From Rudanella lutea DSM 19387 (GTDB taxonomy: Bacteria > Bacteroidota > Bacteroidia > Cytophagales > Spirosomataceae): DNA of 64,000 nucleotides. How positions within the stretch are numbered: position 1 is the stretch's first letter; each line of letters starts with the position of its first letter. Positions 1 to 8,902 of the stretch are shown in pieces. Made by a program: the position numbers and the translations under genes. Where the stretch lies: assembly GCF_000383955.1 (NCBI RefSeq), contig NZ_KB913013.1, positions 2,462,694 through 2,526,693 of the forward strand. Direction: 5' to 3'. The notes under the pieces are model-generated. The model made no database searches. It had not been told where the DNA came from and saw only the letters and a program-made list of their open reading frames with translations.

Positions 1-98
1 TCTACCCCGGCCGGATTTTTCCTGGGAGGTTCGAGGTTGTTCTGTACTGCCTTACCGACCGATACTACGCCCAAACCAATAAACTATTCCCTGCGGCT

Positions 99-1049
99 AT
101 GCCAACCTATCGCGTTTTCCTGCTCTGGGGCCTGTTTATGGCCTTTCTGACTACCGCCGACGCCCAGAACCGGCGCCGAACCACCCAGCCATCAGCCGCC
201 AATAACGGCCCGATTCCGGTGGTTACGGCTCCGCAAACGCGCCTTATCGAGAGCATAAACTTCAACAGCACGCTGCTCAATCAGGCCGTGCGCTACTCAG
301 TGTACCTGCCCCCCGATTATTACACCTCTAACCGGCGCTACCCGGTGGTGTATCTGCTGCATGGGTATGGCGACGACGAAACGGGCTGGATTCAGTTTGG
401 TGGTGTCGATCAGGTGGCCGACGCTGGGATTCGGTCGGGCGAGCTGCCGCCCATGATTATTGTGATGCCCAACGGCGGCAGTAGCTGGTACATCAACGAT
501 TACCAGAACAAGGTACGCTACGAGGATATGTTTGTGCAGGAATTTATTGCCCATATCGACTCCACGTTCCGAACCCGCCCCAAACGCGATTTTCGGGGCA
601 TTGCGGGCCTGTCGATGGGGGGGCTCGGGGCACTGGTGCTCGCCATGCACCACCCCGACCTGTTTGGCGCGAGCGCGGCCCTGAGCGCGTCGGCCCGCAC
701 CGACGAGATGTTTACCGCCATCCCCGACGAACGCTACTCGACCGTGTTTGCGCCGGTGTTCAGCGGGCCAGCTACGGGGCAAGACCGCCTGACAACCACC
801 TGGAAACGCAACAGCCCCATTACATTGGCCCGGTCGGCACCGGAGGGCGACCTGAAACGGGTTCGCTGGTTCATTGATTGTGGCGACGATGACGCCCTGT
901 CGGCCGGTAACGCCATGCTGCATATCGAGCTGACCAATCGGCAGATCCCGCACGAATACCGGGTTCGCAACGGGGCGCATACCTGGGAATACTGGCGGGC
1001 GAGTTTGCCCGACGCCCTGAAATTTATAGCCGCCGGGTTTGTGAATTAA
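99..1049 (+). CDS. Secreted esterase of the esterase D / feruloyl esterase-like alpha/beta hydrolase family
   Basis: 316 residues. The N-terminus has a hydrophobic signal peptide ending near TADAQ, so the enzyme should act in the periplasm or outside the cell. The family (putative esterase, PF00756) hydrolyses carboxyl esters, sometimes on sugars or feruloylated polysaccharides. The nucleophile elbow GLSMGG lies near residue 170, an acid residue probably in the DCGDDDALS stretch, and the catalytic His in NGAHTWEYW near the C-terminus. The oxyanion region is VVYLLHGYGDDETGW. The reading frame is open upstream of position 99 to the window edge, but the ATG here gives a good signal peptide, so it is taken as the start. 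Substrate cannot be told from sequence. Confidence 0.88.
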   Translation: MPTYRVFLLWGLFMAFLTTADAQNRRRTTQPSAANNGPIPVVTAPQTRLIESINFNSTLLNQAVRYSVYLPPDYYTSNRRYPVVYLLHGYGDDETGWIQFGGVDQVADAGIRSGELPPMIIVMPNGGSSWYINDYQNKVRYEDMFVQEFIAHIDSTFRTRPKRDFRGIAGLSMGGLGALVLAMHHPDLFGASAALSASARTDEMFTAIPDERYSTVFAPVFSGPATGQDRLTTTWKRNSPITLARSAPEGDLKRVRWFIDCGDDDALSAGNAMLHIELTNRQIPHEYRVRNGAHTWEYWRASLPDALKFIAAGFVN

Positions 1050-1182
1050 GGCCCGATGGCACCGAAACAGCGAACAATTCTCCAAATTGCAGCGGGTTTG
1101 GGGCCGGGCGGTTGCATCTGTACCCGGCCAACCCCCACCCGGCTGGTGGGCCAGCCGTTATGAACAACCAGTTTCTACAGCA

Positions 1183-1980
1183 ATGACTCTTGCGATCGAC
1201 ACGGGTAATACCGACGCCGTTTTCGGACTGTTTGAACACGATACGCTCCTGCATATCTGGCGGACACCCGCTCAACCCGAAGCCTCGTCGGCGCATTTCG
1301 AAGCAAAGCTGCGCCTGTGGCTGCTGGAAGCGGGCATTCCCCTGAGCGCGGTGCGGCAAACGGTGCTGTGCAGCGTGGTGCCGATGCTTACGCCCACCCT
1401 GCGCGAGATGCTCACCGAACTGTTTGGCATGGAACCCGTGGTGGTAGGCCCCACCATTTACCCAGCTCTGCCCCTCCAGATTTTGCGGCCGCACGAAATC
1501 GGGGCCGACCTGGTAGCCAACGCCTTAGCCGCCTATACCCGCTACCAGCGCAACTGCGTAGTGGTCGATTTTGGTACGGCCCTGACGTTTACCACCGTCT
1601 CGGCCACGGGCCAAATGCTGGGTGTAGCTATTGCACCGGGCCTTAAAACGGCCATTCGGGCCTTGTTTTCCAACACGGCTCAGTTGCCCGAAGTACCGCT
1701 CGAACTGCCAACGTCGGCCCTCGGCCAAAACACCACGCACGCTATTCAGGCCGGGGTGGTGCTGGGGTACGAAGGGCTCGTACGCTCGATGATCAACCGC
1801 ATCCGAACGGAGCTAAACGGCGACTGCCTCGCCATCGGGACGGGTGGGCTTGTTCGCGCTATTTCGACCCTCCAGGCCGACTTCGACGATCTGGTACCGG
1901 GCCTCACCCTTACGGGCGTCAAGCTCGTGGGCGATACCGTGCGGGCCTACACCGGCACGCTCGTACCAAGCAGTCGCTGA
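1183..1980 (+). CDS. coaX: Type III pantothenate kinase
   Basis: 265 residues when started at 1183 (MTLAIDTGNTDAVFG). An in-frame start at 1087 would add 32 residues of low similarity to the family, so it is not chosen. CoaX phosphorylates pantothenate in the first step of coenzyme A synthesis. The ASKHA signature DTGNT is at residues 6-10, GADLVANALAAY is the central motif, and VVDFGTALTFT is the second phosphate-binding motif. It is usual for Bacteroidota to use this type. It ends 1 bp before a convergent DoxX-like gene. Confidence 0.95.
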   Translation: MTLAIDTGNTDAVFGLFEHDTLLHIWRTPAQPEASSAHFEAKLRLWLLEAGIPLSAVRQTVLCSVVPMLTPTLREMLTELFGMEPVVVGPTIYPALPLQILRPHEIGADLVANALAAYTRYQRNCVVVDFGTALTFTTVSATGQMLGVAIAPGLKTAIRALFSNTAQLPEVPLELPTSALGQNTTHAIQAGVVLGYEGLVRSMINRIRTELNGDCLAIGTGGLVRAISTLQADFDDLVPGLTLTGVKLVGDTVRAYTGTLVPSSR

Positions 1981-1981
1981 G

Positions 1982-2332
1982 TTACCATCGCCCCAGCACT
2001 ACGGCAATGGCCCCGGCGAGCATCAGCACCAGAAACGGTATCGGGGCCCACTCCCGGCGGCTGTAATGCACGCCTACTGCCGCTATCAGCACCACCGCCA
2101 TGCCTATGTCGGCGCATACCGTCAGAACGGGGGCTATATTTAGTAAGCCTGTTGCGGCTAACACAAAGGCCCCGGCCAGTTCGAGTGCGCCTAATATGCG
2201 CAGAAACCGGATCGAAAACGCAGACGGAGCCAACTTCCGCACGGCCGCGTCGGAGCCAAATATTTTCAGAGCACCGGTTCCCGCAAACAAGAGGGCCAGT
2301 AATCCCTGTATGATAAAAAGGAATGGATTCAT
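1982..2332 (-). CDS. DoxX family membrane protein
   Basis: 116 residues with about four hydrophobic segments (FLFIIQGLLALLFAG, ILGALELAGAFVLAATGLL, VLTVCADIGMAVVLIAAVGV, IPFLVLMLAGAIAVVL). The pattern, including GALKIFG after the first segment, matches the DoxX/DoxD-like family of small inner-membrane proteins, whose role is mostly unknown and sometimes linked to thiol or quinone redox. It is tail-to-tail with coaX. A second DoxX-like gene lies at 3738 on the other strand. Confidence 0.8.
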   Translation of the reverse strand: MNPFLFIIQGLLALLFAGTGALKIFGSDAAVRKLAPSAFSIRFLRILGALELAGAFVLAATGLLNIAPVLTVCADIGMAVVLIAAVGVHYSRREWAPIPFLVLMLAGAIAVVLGRW

Positions 2333-2386
2333 CTTGGGGTTTTGGGGTTACACGAGTACGATCCACCAATAACAAGAAACCATGAA

Positions 2387-3025
2387 CTAGGCCCCTGGAA
2401 CACCACCCGATTCGAGGTCAGTCAGAATCCGGGTGAGCTGATTGAGGGGTTGCCGAAATCGGTACTTGTTTTCGTACAGAATAGCCACCGAGAAAGCGGT
2501 CAGCGCAACCGCAAACAACATCAGGCCCGGCAAGGGATTCTGGCGCGGGTCGGGGAGCCAGCCAAACCGAACCGCCAACAAAACCAGCAACCCACTCGTA
2601 AGCGGCACGGCTACGGCTTCGAACCACTGCTTGAACCGGAAAAACGAATGGATAATCCGGTACTGACGCCGAACGTAGGCGGCCAACGGCTGCCCTGAGG
2701 GGTCGGGCGGATACGAGCGGGACAGGGTGTACTGCTTGAATTTGGTAAAAAATAGGTAGCTGAACGGCAGGTAGAGCAACACACCTGACAGGCACAGGCG
2801 GGGCAAAACGGGATCGTGCCAGAAACGCACCGTCAGGTGAATAAGCGTGATGTAGATCATCAACTGCCACACCCCCGACGCCCAGATGTACTTCCCCACC
2901 GACCGCTGCTCGGCCCGAATCCGGCCCTGAATCAGACGTTGCACCTCGGCCGAATCGGCGGGGGGTACGGAGGCCGCGCCGGTCTGCCGCCATGCGTTGC
3001 GAAAATTTTCGAGAGAATCGGTCAT
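2387..3025 (-). CDS. Probable membrane anti-sigma factor / hypothetical membrane protein
   Basis: 212 residues. A soluble N-terminus (about residues 1-45) is followed by two closely spaced hydrophobic helices (around 50-65 and 75-95) and two further ones near 150 and 172. The start codon overlaps the stop of the upstream sigma-factor gene by 4 bp (ATGA type), which indicates translational coupling. Position and topology suggest it holds the sigma factor at the membrane. No zinc-finger anti-sigma motif (HxxxCxxC) is seen, so this role is inferred from context only. Confidence 0.6.
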   Translation of the reverse strand: MTDSLENFRNAWRQTGAASVPPADSAEVQRLIQGRIRAEQRSVGKYIWASGVWQLMIYITLIHLTVRFWHDPVLPRLCLSGVLLYLPFSYLFFTKFKQYTLSRSYPPDPSGQPLAAYVRRQYRIIHSFFRFKQWFEAVAVPLTSGLLVLLAVRFGWLPDPRQNPLPGLMLFAVALTAFSVAILYENKYRFRQPLNQLTRILTDLESGGVPGA

Positions 3026-3537
3026 TGTTGCAGGTGAGCCCCGGGCTCGTTTAGTTGTTTTTCCAATCGCTTCCGAACCCGCACCAGCCGCACGCTGACA
3101 TTCGAGACGGTCAGGCCGGTAATGTCGGCAATCTGTTCGTACGACTGTTCTTCCAGGTACAGCAGCGTAATCGCCTTGTCGACCGGCGACAACCCGTCGA
3201 TGGCGCGATACAGTAGCCCCACCAACTCCTCATCGGCCGAACTGTCGGGCGGGGCCGCGAGTCCCAATACCTGTTCTGACAAGGGTTCGGGCCGGAGGGC
3301 GCGCCCACGTTTACGCACGTAGGTAAGGGCCGTGTTGAGGGCAATTCGGTACATCCAGGTCGACAGGCTGGCTTCGCCCCTGAACCCCGGATAGGCTTTC
3401 CAGAGCTGGTACGTGATTTCGCCAAACAGATCCTGTCGGTCGTCGGGGTCGGGGCAATGCACCCGGCAGAGCCGGTACAAAAACGGTCGACTGCGGTTGT
3501 AATGCCCTAAAAATTCGGTTTCCTGCGCGGCCGTCAT
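3022..3537 (-). CDS. ECF-family RNA polymerase sigma factor
   Basis: 171 residues. Region 2 spans about residues 10-85, with DRQDLFGEITYQLWKAY and the -10-binding STWMYRIALNTAL helix. Region 4 spans about 105-165 and contains a helix-turn-helix (LYLEEQSYEQIADITGLTV, then SNVSVRLVRVRKRLEKQL). It redirects RNA polymerase to a small regulon, normally in response to an envelope or extracellular signal. The following gene overlaps by 4 bp and is the likely anti-sigma. The pair is probably autoregulated, but no promoter repeat was identified. Confidence 0.92.
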   Translation of the reverse strand: MTAAQETEFLGHYNRSRPFLYRLCRVHCPDPDDRQDLFGEITYQLWKAYPGFRGEASLSTWMYRIALNTALTYVRKRGRALRPEPLSEQVLGLAAPPDSSADEELVGLLYRAIDGLSPVDKAITLLYLEEQSYEQIADITGLTVSNVSVRLVRVRKRLEKQLNEPGAHLQQ

Positions 3538-3699
3538 GGGTTTTGACTGGGTTCGGTTTACTTCATTAGTCGCTGGCGGGACCGAAAAACTACACGCCCG
3601 ACCTATTCTTTTTTCGGTACAGAACGGGCGGCTTCAAAATGGCACAATTACCCCGCCACAATGCCCTGTTCGCCCCCCGTACGGGTCGACCAAAGGCCG

Positions 3700-3707
3700 T
3701 ACTTTTA
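3700..3707 (+). promoter_or_regulatory. Candidate -7 promoter box for the DoxX-like gene
   Basis: TACTTTTA differs from the Bacteroidota -7 consensus TAnnTTTG at the last base only. It lies about 30 bp upstream of the start at 3738. No clear -33 element is seen. Confidence 0.3.
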
Positions 3708-3737
3708 GGAAAAAAATAGACCAAACAACACGTACTT

Positions 3738-4145
3738 ATGAAAAAGACAACCATTGCGTACTGGGTATTCACGGGGCTTTTCTGCTTCGTGATGGGGGGC
3801 TCTGCCATTCCGAATATTATGGCCGATGCTGTTTCTATCAAAGGGTTTGGCGAACTGGGCTACCCGGCTTATCTGGTGCCGTTTCTGGGCTGGGCCAAGT
3901 TGCTCGGAATCATTGCGCTATTGGTTCCGGGCTACCCGCGCCTGAAAGAATGGGCCTACGCCGGCCTTATGTTCGACATTCTGGGTGCGATTTACTCAAT
4001 TGCAGCCGTGGGCAAGCCCCTCAGTCTGTGGCTGCCCATGTTTGTGCTCCCGCTCGTCGGAATGCTGTCGTATGTGTATCATCACAAACGACTCAACGCC
4101 CACGCCACCAAACAAACCCGCGCCATGAACCCGGTACTGGGGTAA
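3738..4145 (+). CDS. DoxX-like family membrane protein
   Basis: 135 residues with four hydrophobic segments: IAYWVFTGLFCFVMGGSAI, YLVPFLGWAKLLGIIALLV, AYAGLMFDILGAIYSIAAV and LPMFVLPLVGMLSYVY. The motif LGYPAYLVPFLGWAKLLG is typical of the DoxX-like family (PF13564). It is an inner-membrane protein of unknown reaction. It stands alone between the sigma-factor gene and the strong hairpin at 4165. A much longer open frame overlapping it on the same strand is a composition artefact. Confidence 0.82.
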   Translation: MKKTTIAYWVFTGLFCFVMGGSAIPNIMADAVSIKGFGELGYPAYLVPFLGWAKLLGIIALLVPGYPRLKEWAYAGLMFDILGAIYSIAAVGKPLSLWLPMFVLPLVGMLSYVYHHKRLNAHATKQTRAMNPVLG

Positions 4146-4164
4146 CGTGGCCCAACCCGTACGC

Positions 4165-4200
4165 AAAAGCGGCCCCTCCTGCGCAGGAGGGGCCGCTTTT
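4165..4200. terminator. Bidirectional rho-independent terminator
   Basis: Perfect 16-bp stem (4165-4180 paired with 4185-4200) with a four-base GCGC loop. An A-run begins the left arm and a T-run ends the right arm, so it can stop transcription from both the DoxX-like gene and the convergent Ig-repeat gene. Confidence 0.85.
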
Positions 4201-4255
4201 GGTTGTGAGCAGATGTTGTCGGCCGTATCCGTTGGGTACGGCCCACAAGCCTCCG

Positions 4256-7200
4256 TTAATCAATCTTGAGCAGACGAATCGTATGCGACCGGGTTTCGGT
4301 TGCGGCCCGCAAGAGGAGCGTTCCGCCCGGCTGCCGACTCACATCGAACCGGAATCGTTCTTCGGCCTGCCCTCGTTCGCGTCGCTGCTGACCGATAATC
4401 TGGCCCTTCGAGTCGGTGAGCAACACCTGAACCGGTTCGCCCGCAATGCCCGTCACCGCTACTTCGACCACGCCATTGCTGATTGGGTTGCCACCCACCG
4501 CCGTGATGCCGATGGGGTTCAGATCGACCGTTGCCAGACGACCCGAAGCCGACGAAGCACTGATGGTAATCGTCACCGTACCGCTCGCCGACTGCCCGAC
4601 GGTACTCGTACCACCTGTAGCCGTGCCCGACGTAGCCGTGCCACTGGTGCCTGTGCCGCTGGTGCCGCTGCTACTACTACCGGTAGAGGCCACAATGACC
4701 ACCGTGTTGCTACCGGCCGCCGTTGGCGTACCCGATATGGTGCCGGTGGCCCCGTTGATACTCAACCCAGCCGGGAGCCCCGTAGCCGCGTATGTCAGGG
4801 TCTGACTGCCGCCCGCCGTGAACGTACCTGTAGGCAACGTATAGCTGAACGCACGCCCAACAACCCCCGTAGCCGATACCAGCGATCCGCTAAATACAGG
4901 GGCGGTTCCGGTGGTACCTGTGCCGCTGGTGCCGGTCGTGCTGGTGCCACTCGTCACCGAACTACTGATGGTGATACCCAGCGTGCCACTCGCCGACTGC
5001 CCAACGGTGGCCGTGCCACTGGTACCGGTGCCACTTGTACCGCTGGTACTACTACCCGAACTTGCCCTGATAACTACCGTATTGCTGCCTGCCGCTGTGG
5101 GCGTTCCGGATATGGCCCCCGTGGCTCCATTGATGGTTAGCCCCGCCGGGAGACCCGTGGCCGCATAACTCACCGACTGACCGCCCGTAAACGCACCCGT
5201 AGGCAGTGTATAGCTGAATGCCTGCCCGACCGTACCCGTGACTGAGGTCAGCGGTCCGTTGAAGACAATGCCCGTGCCACTCGTACCGGTGCCGCTGGTG
5301 CCGGTCGTGCTGGTACCGCTCGTTACCGAACTGTTAATCACAATACCAAGTGTACCACTTGCCGATCCGCCCACGGTAGCCGTACCACTGGTACCGGTCC
5401 CGCTGGTTCCACTCGTACTGCTGGCCGAACTAGTTGCCGTAATCACGACGGTATTACTACCAGCCGTAGTGGGCGTACCGGTAATGGCCCCGGTGCTCGG
5501 GCTGATGGTCAGGCCCGCAGGCAGGCCCGTGGCCGCGTAGGTGAGCGACTGACCTGTGGTAGCCGAGAACGACCCGTTCGGGATGGTGTAGCTGAACGAT
5601 TGCCCAACCGTACCTGTCGCCGAGCCCAACGTACCGACAAATGCTGTTCCGCTCGTGCCGGTGGTACTCGTACCGGGGTTGACGGTTATGCCCAATAGCG
5701 CACTCGCCGACTGCCCGCTCGGGTTCGTCGCGAAAATGACCACCGCACTATTGCCCGCCTGTGTTGGCGTCCCGGATAGGGTCCCGGTAGCTGCATTGAC
5801 ACTCAGCCCCAACGGAATCCCCGACGCGTTGTAGGTCAGCGATTGACCCGTAGGCGAGGTAAAGGCTCCCGTAGGTAAGGTATAGGTAAACGCCTGCCCG
5901 ACCGTTGCCGTAGCCGAGGCCAACGTACCGCTGAATACCGGCGCGGTTCCCGTTCCGCTCGTAACCGAGCTGTTGATCAAAATCCCCAATGTACCGCTAA
6001 ACGATTGCCCTGTAGTAGCCGTGCCGCTTGTACCCGTCCCGCTCGTACCGGTGGTACTGGTGCCCGAACTGACCGTAGTACTCGTACCGGACGTGATGGC
6101 CGTAATGATCACCGTATTACTACCCGCCGTGGTCGGGGTACCGGTAATAGCTCCCGTACCGGTATTGATCGTCAGGCCGGGTGGTAGCCCACTGGCCGAA
6201 TACGTCAGCGACTGACCCGCCGTAGCTGAGAATGACCCGTTCGGAATGGTATAACTGAACGATTGCCCAACCGTACCCGTGGCCGACCCCAGTGTTCCGA
6301 CAAAGACCGTACCCGTGGTTCCTGTTCCGCTTGTACCGGTGCCGCTCGTTACGGAAGCATTGATCAGAATCCCCAGCGTACCGCTAAACGATTGCCCCGT
6401 AGTAGCCGTGCCGCTCGTACCCGTCCCGCTGGTACCGGTGGTACTGGTGCCCGAACTGACTGTAGTACTCGTGGCCGAACTCGTAGCCGTAATAACTACG
6501 GTATTGCTGCCCGCAGCAGTAGGCGTACCGGTAATAGCTCCTGTATTCCGGTTAATGGCCAATCCGGGTGGTAGCCCGCTGGCGGCATACGTCAGCGACT
6601 GACCCGCTGTAGCGGAGAACGATCCGTTCGGAATAGTGTAGCTGAACGACTGCCCAACCGTACCCGTGGCCGACCCCAGCGTACCAGCAAAGGCTGTTCC
6701 GCCCGACGTACCGGTGCCGCTGGTGCCCGTGGTGCTGGTGCCACTCGTCACCGAGCTACTGATCACAATACCCAGGCTGGCCGTAGCTGACTGCCCCACC
6801 GTGGCCGTACCCGACGTGCCGGTGCCGCTGGTGCCCGTGGTACTGGTGCCCGAGCTGACGGTAGTACTGGTGGCCGAGCTGGTGGCCGTAATAATCACCG
6901 TGTTGCTACCGGCCGTGGTGGGGGTACCGGTAATAGCCCCCGTGTTTCGGTTGATGGTCAGGCCACCGGGTAGCCCACTGGCGGCATACGTCAGCGACTG
7001 ACCCGCCGTGGCCGAAAACGACCCGTTTGGAATGGTGTAGCTGAACGACTGCCCAACTGTACCCGTAGTAGAGCCCAATGTACCACTAAATGCCGGAGGG
7101 GGCGTAACCGGACCACCACCAGCACAGAACGAAGCAATATCGAAGACGTACGTAGCAATAGCCCCGCCCTGCGTAGCCGTAATGATAATCGGCTTCGGGT

Positions 7201-7993
7201 CGGCCCGTAAACCGGGTTCTACCGTGCCCGTTGCTGAGCCTAGGTCATTACGCGTAATACCCGGTGCGATGTACGTAATGGGCCCACCATTGCTTCCGGT
7301 GGTATTAAACGTAATAGCCCCGGTAGAGCAATTGTAGGTAGGCTGAGCCAGGGCAAACGTACTGCCCGCCGGATTGACCCCCAGCACAAACTGCGCCCGT
7401 GCCGACTGCCCCCGTGGATCGGTGGCAATGATGGTAATGAGGCTGAAACCGGGCGACGTAGCTGTGCCGTAAACCGTGCCGGTGGTCGGTTCTACAACCA
7501 CACCCTCGGGCATGCCGGTCCCCGAGTAGGTCAGGGTTTCTCCCTCTGGATCAACAAATGCGCCCGTCGGGATGTAGTAGTAAAGCGTGCGCCCGACCGT
7601 ACCCGACCCCACCGGCAGACTGCCATTGAACACGGGCGGACGATTGGACGGTGTAGCGCAGAACGACGCCAGATCGAAGGCGTAGCTGGTCGACATTCCG
7701 CTCTGCGTAGCTGTGATTACAATCGGTTTAGGATCGGTCCGGAGCCCTGCTTCCACGGTGCCGTTGTTGCTGCCTGCGTCACTCCGGGTGATGCCAGCTG
7801 CCGAGTAGGTAATGGGTGTACCGTTGCCCCCTGTTGTGTTGAAGGTGATAGCCCCTGTGGCGCAATTGTACGTGGGTTGTGTTAGGGTGAGCCCCGTTTG
7901 AGCGGCAACTGTGTGTCCTAACTGGGCCACCACATACAACGCCCATGCACACAGCCACAGCCGCGCGGTTGGTAATCGGAATAATCTGAGCAT
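4256..7993 (-). CDS. Giant secreted Ig-repeat (He_PIG-like) protein with Ser/Gly/Thr-rich inserts
   Basis: 1245 residues from the start at 7993 (MLRLFRLPTARLW); an earlier in-frame ATG at 8053 would precede the signal peptide. The signal peptide ends near HTVAAQ. Then come two near-identical modules beginning LTQPTYNC and AQPTYNC and ending in ASFCA, each with two Cys. One divergent Ig module precedes the second of these. Seven more putative-Ig (He_PIG, PF05345) modules follow, each with a core like GTVGQSFSYTIPNGSF ... GLPAGLTI ... GTPTTAGSNTVVI. All but one of these seven carry GTSGTGTSGT-type tracts. The last ~70 residues look like a C-terminal sorting or cell-surface domain (VQVLLTDSKGQIIGQ ... 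LLLRAATETRSHTIRLLKI), resembling type IX secretion cargo tails. It probably works as an adhesin or surface-layer filament. The repeats make the DNA prone to slippage. Confidence 0.8.
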   Translation of the reverse strand: MLRLFRLPTARLWLCAWALYVVAQLGHTVAAQTGLTLTQPTYNCATGAITFNTTGGNGTPITYSAAGITRSDAGSNNGTVEAGLRTDPKPIVITATQSGMSTSYAFDLASFCATPSNRPPVFNGSLPVGSGTVGRTLYYYIPTGAFVDPEGETLTYSGTGMPEGVVVEPTTGTVYGTATSPGFSLITIIATDPRGQSARAQFVLGVNPAGSTFALAQPTYNCSTGAITFNTTGSNGGPITYIAPGITRNDLGSATGTVEPGLRADPKPIIITATQGGAIATYVFDIASFCAGGGPVTPPPAFSGTLGSTTGTVGQSFSYTIPNGSFSATAGQSLTYAASGLPGGLTINRNTGAITGTPTTAGSNTVIITATSSATSTTVSSGTSTTGTSGTGTSGTATVGQSATASLGIVISSSVTSGTSTTGTSGTGTSGGTAFAGTLGSATGTVGQSFSYTIPNGSFSATAGQSLTYAASGLPPGLAINRNTGAITGTPTAAGSNTVVITATSSATSTTVSSGTSTTGTSGTGTSGTATTGQSFSGTLGILINASVTSGTGTSGTGTTGTVFVGTLGSATGTVGQSFSYTIPNGSFSATAGQSLTYSASGLPPGLTINTGTGAITGTPTTAGSNTVIITAITSGTSTTVSSGTSTTGTSGTGTSGTATTGQSFSGTLGILINSSVTSGTGTAPVFSGTLASATATVGQAFTYTLPTGAFTSPTGQSLTYNASGIPLGLSVNAATGTLSGTPTQAGNSAVVIFATNPSGQSASALLGITVNPGTSTTGTSGTAFVGTLGSATGTVGQSFSYTIPNGSFSATTGQSLTYAATGLPAGLTISPSTGAITGTPTTAGSNTVVITATSSASSTSGTSGTGTSGTATVGGSASGTLGIVINSSVTSGTSTTGTSGTGTSGTGIVFNGPLTSVTGTVGQAFSYTLPTGAFTGGQSVSYAATGLPAGLTINGATGAISGTPTAAGSNTVVIRASSGSSTSGTSGTGTSGTATVGQSASGTLGITISSSVTSGTSTTGTSGTGTTGTAPVFSGSLVSATGVVGRAFSYTLPTGTFTAGGSQTLTYAATGLPAGLSINGATGTISGTPTAAGSNTVVIVASTGSSSSGTSGTGTSGTATSGTATGGTSTVGQSASGTVTITISASSASGRLATVDLNPIGITAVGGNPISNGVVEVAVTGIAGEPVQVLLTDSKGQIIGQQRRERGQAEERFRFDVSRQPGGTLLLRAATETRSHTIRLLKID

Positions 7994-8389
7994 ACTTGTT
8001 GAGTAAAAAAGTTGGAATACCGTTTGTGGATTAAGTGAGAAACCAATCGGCAAGCCGAGAACGTAGCCTAAAGCTGCGTTACGTAGAGACAGACGATCGC
8101 CCCCAATGAACGAGCACGTCGTTCAGGGCCCAACTCAAATCGCTGTAAATGAAGCATACACCCCCACAGTGGGCGTGACCGAAGTGCGGCACCCGTCAGA
8201 TTACTATTTATCCCAGCAATCAAATAGCCTTTTCGAAGGCAAGGTCATTACGGATAAGAATATTTCAAGTATGAATGTTATCGAAAGGGTATTAAAGTGT
8301 TTCAGCGGACCCCAAACGTCCTAAAAAAGGCCGCCACCGACGGGTGCGTCGGTGGCGGCTAAGGTCTTGTTTATATGTCTTTTAACGGT
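7994..8389. other. Intergenic region upstream of the Ig-repeat gene
   Basis: About 400 bp. It must hold the promoter of the Ig-repeat gene (transcribed leftward) and the terminator of the Uma2 gene at 8325-8358. A 72-codon open frame on the + strand (8106-8324) ends just before that hairpin. It has no recognisable family, no signal peptide and no clear ribosome-binding site, so it is not called as a gene. Confidence 0.4.
8325..8358 (-). terminator. Rho-independent terminator of the Uma2 gene
   Basis: An 11-bp perfect GC-rich stem (8331-8341 with 8348-8358) has a six-base loop. On the minus strand it is followed by a run of six T, directly downstream of the Uma2 stop at 8390. Confidence 0.8.
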
Positions 8390-8872
8390 CTACTCCTCAA
8401 AAATCTCTTCCAGCTTCACTTCGACTCCTGAGGTGGCATCAATAACGGTGCCGTTACCCGAAAAAAAGCGGTATTTACCAAACTCCGAGTACACCGAAAT
8501 CGCCTGGAAGCTGGGAATCACTAGCCAGCAACTTTTTACGCCTGCCTTGAAGTAGCGCTCAAACTTAGCCAAAATCTCCGTATCCGATTGAGAGGGAGAC
8601 ACAATCTCAACAACCGTCAGGGGCATTTCGGTCATCGACGTCACATCGTGCAGAAAATCAATGCGTAGCTTCGGATAAATGGCAATATCGGGCACTGTAT
8701 CCGGGCGCTCGGGCATGGTTAGATTAAGTTCCGATAAAACTGTGTGCGTTTTTCGGTAACGATAATCTAAACTAACCAGCAAATTTTTCTGCACATAAGC
8801 ATGATTGAGTGTAGGCACGGGCTTTCCTCGTTCGAGTTCGTATTCCGATAGCTGTTCGAGTCTAGCTTTCAT
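8390..8872 (-). CDS. Uma2 family (DUF820) putative PD-(D/E)XK protein
   Basis: 160 residues. Uma2 proteins have a restriction-endonuclease fold and are abundant in cyanobacteria and Cytophagales; their cellular role is unknown. Visible family marks are the Asp in VPDIAIYP near residue 92, the Glu in LTVVEIVSPSQSD near 118, and the final helix KFERYFKAGVKSCWLV. At 160 residues it is slightly shorter than the usual 180-200, with a shortened N-terminal part. It is monocistronic, with its own terminator downstream. Confidence 0.83.
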   Translation of the reverse strand: MKARLEQLSEYELERGKPVPTLNHAYVQKNLLVSLDYRYRKTHTVLSELNLTMPERPDTVPDIAIYPKLRIDFLHDVTSMTEMPLTVVEIVSPSQSDTEILAKFERYFKAGVKSCWLVIPSFQAISVYSEFGKYRFFSGNGTVIDATSGVEVKLEEIFEE

Positions 8873-8902
8873 ACGTGCAGAGATTTTCTCAATTGTAACA
8901 AA

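Noticed and set aside
3536-5140. 534-codon open frame on the + strand
   Set aside because: It overlaps the DoxX-like gene in another frame, crosses a strong terminator and then reads antisense through the Ig-repeat gene; composition is Arg/Thr-rich noise.
4446-7001. Series of Val/Pro-rich open frames on the + strand
   Set aside because: They are the antisense of the Gly/Thr/Ser repeat tracts of the secreted Ig-repeat protein; the VPVPLVP pattern is a by-product of the GTSGTGT codons.
8106-8324. 72-codon open frame on the + strand
   Set aside because: No family likeness or ribosome-binding site; kept only as a remark in the gap entry.
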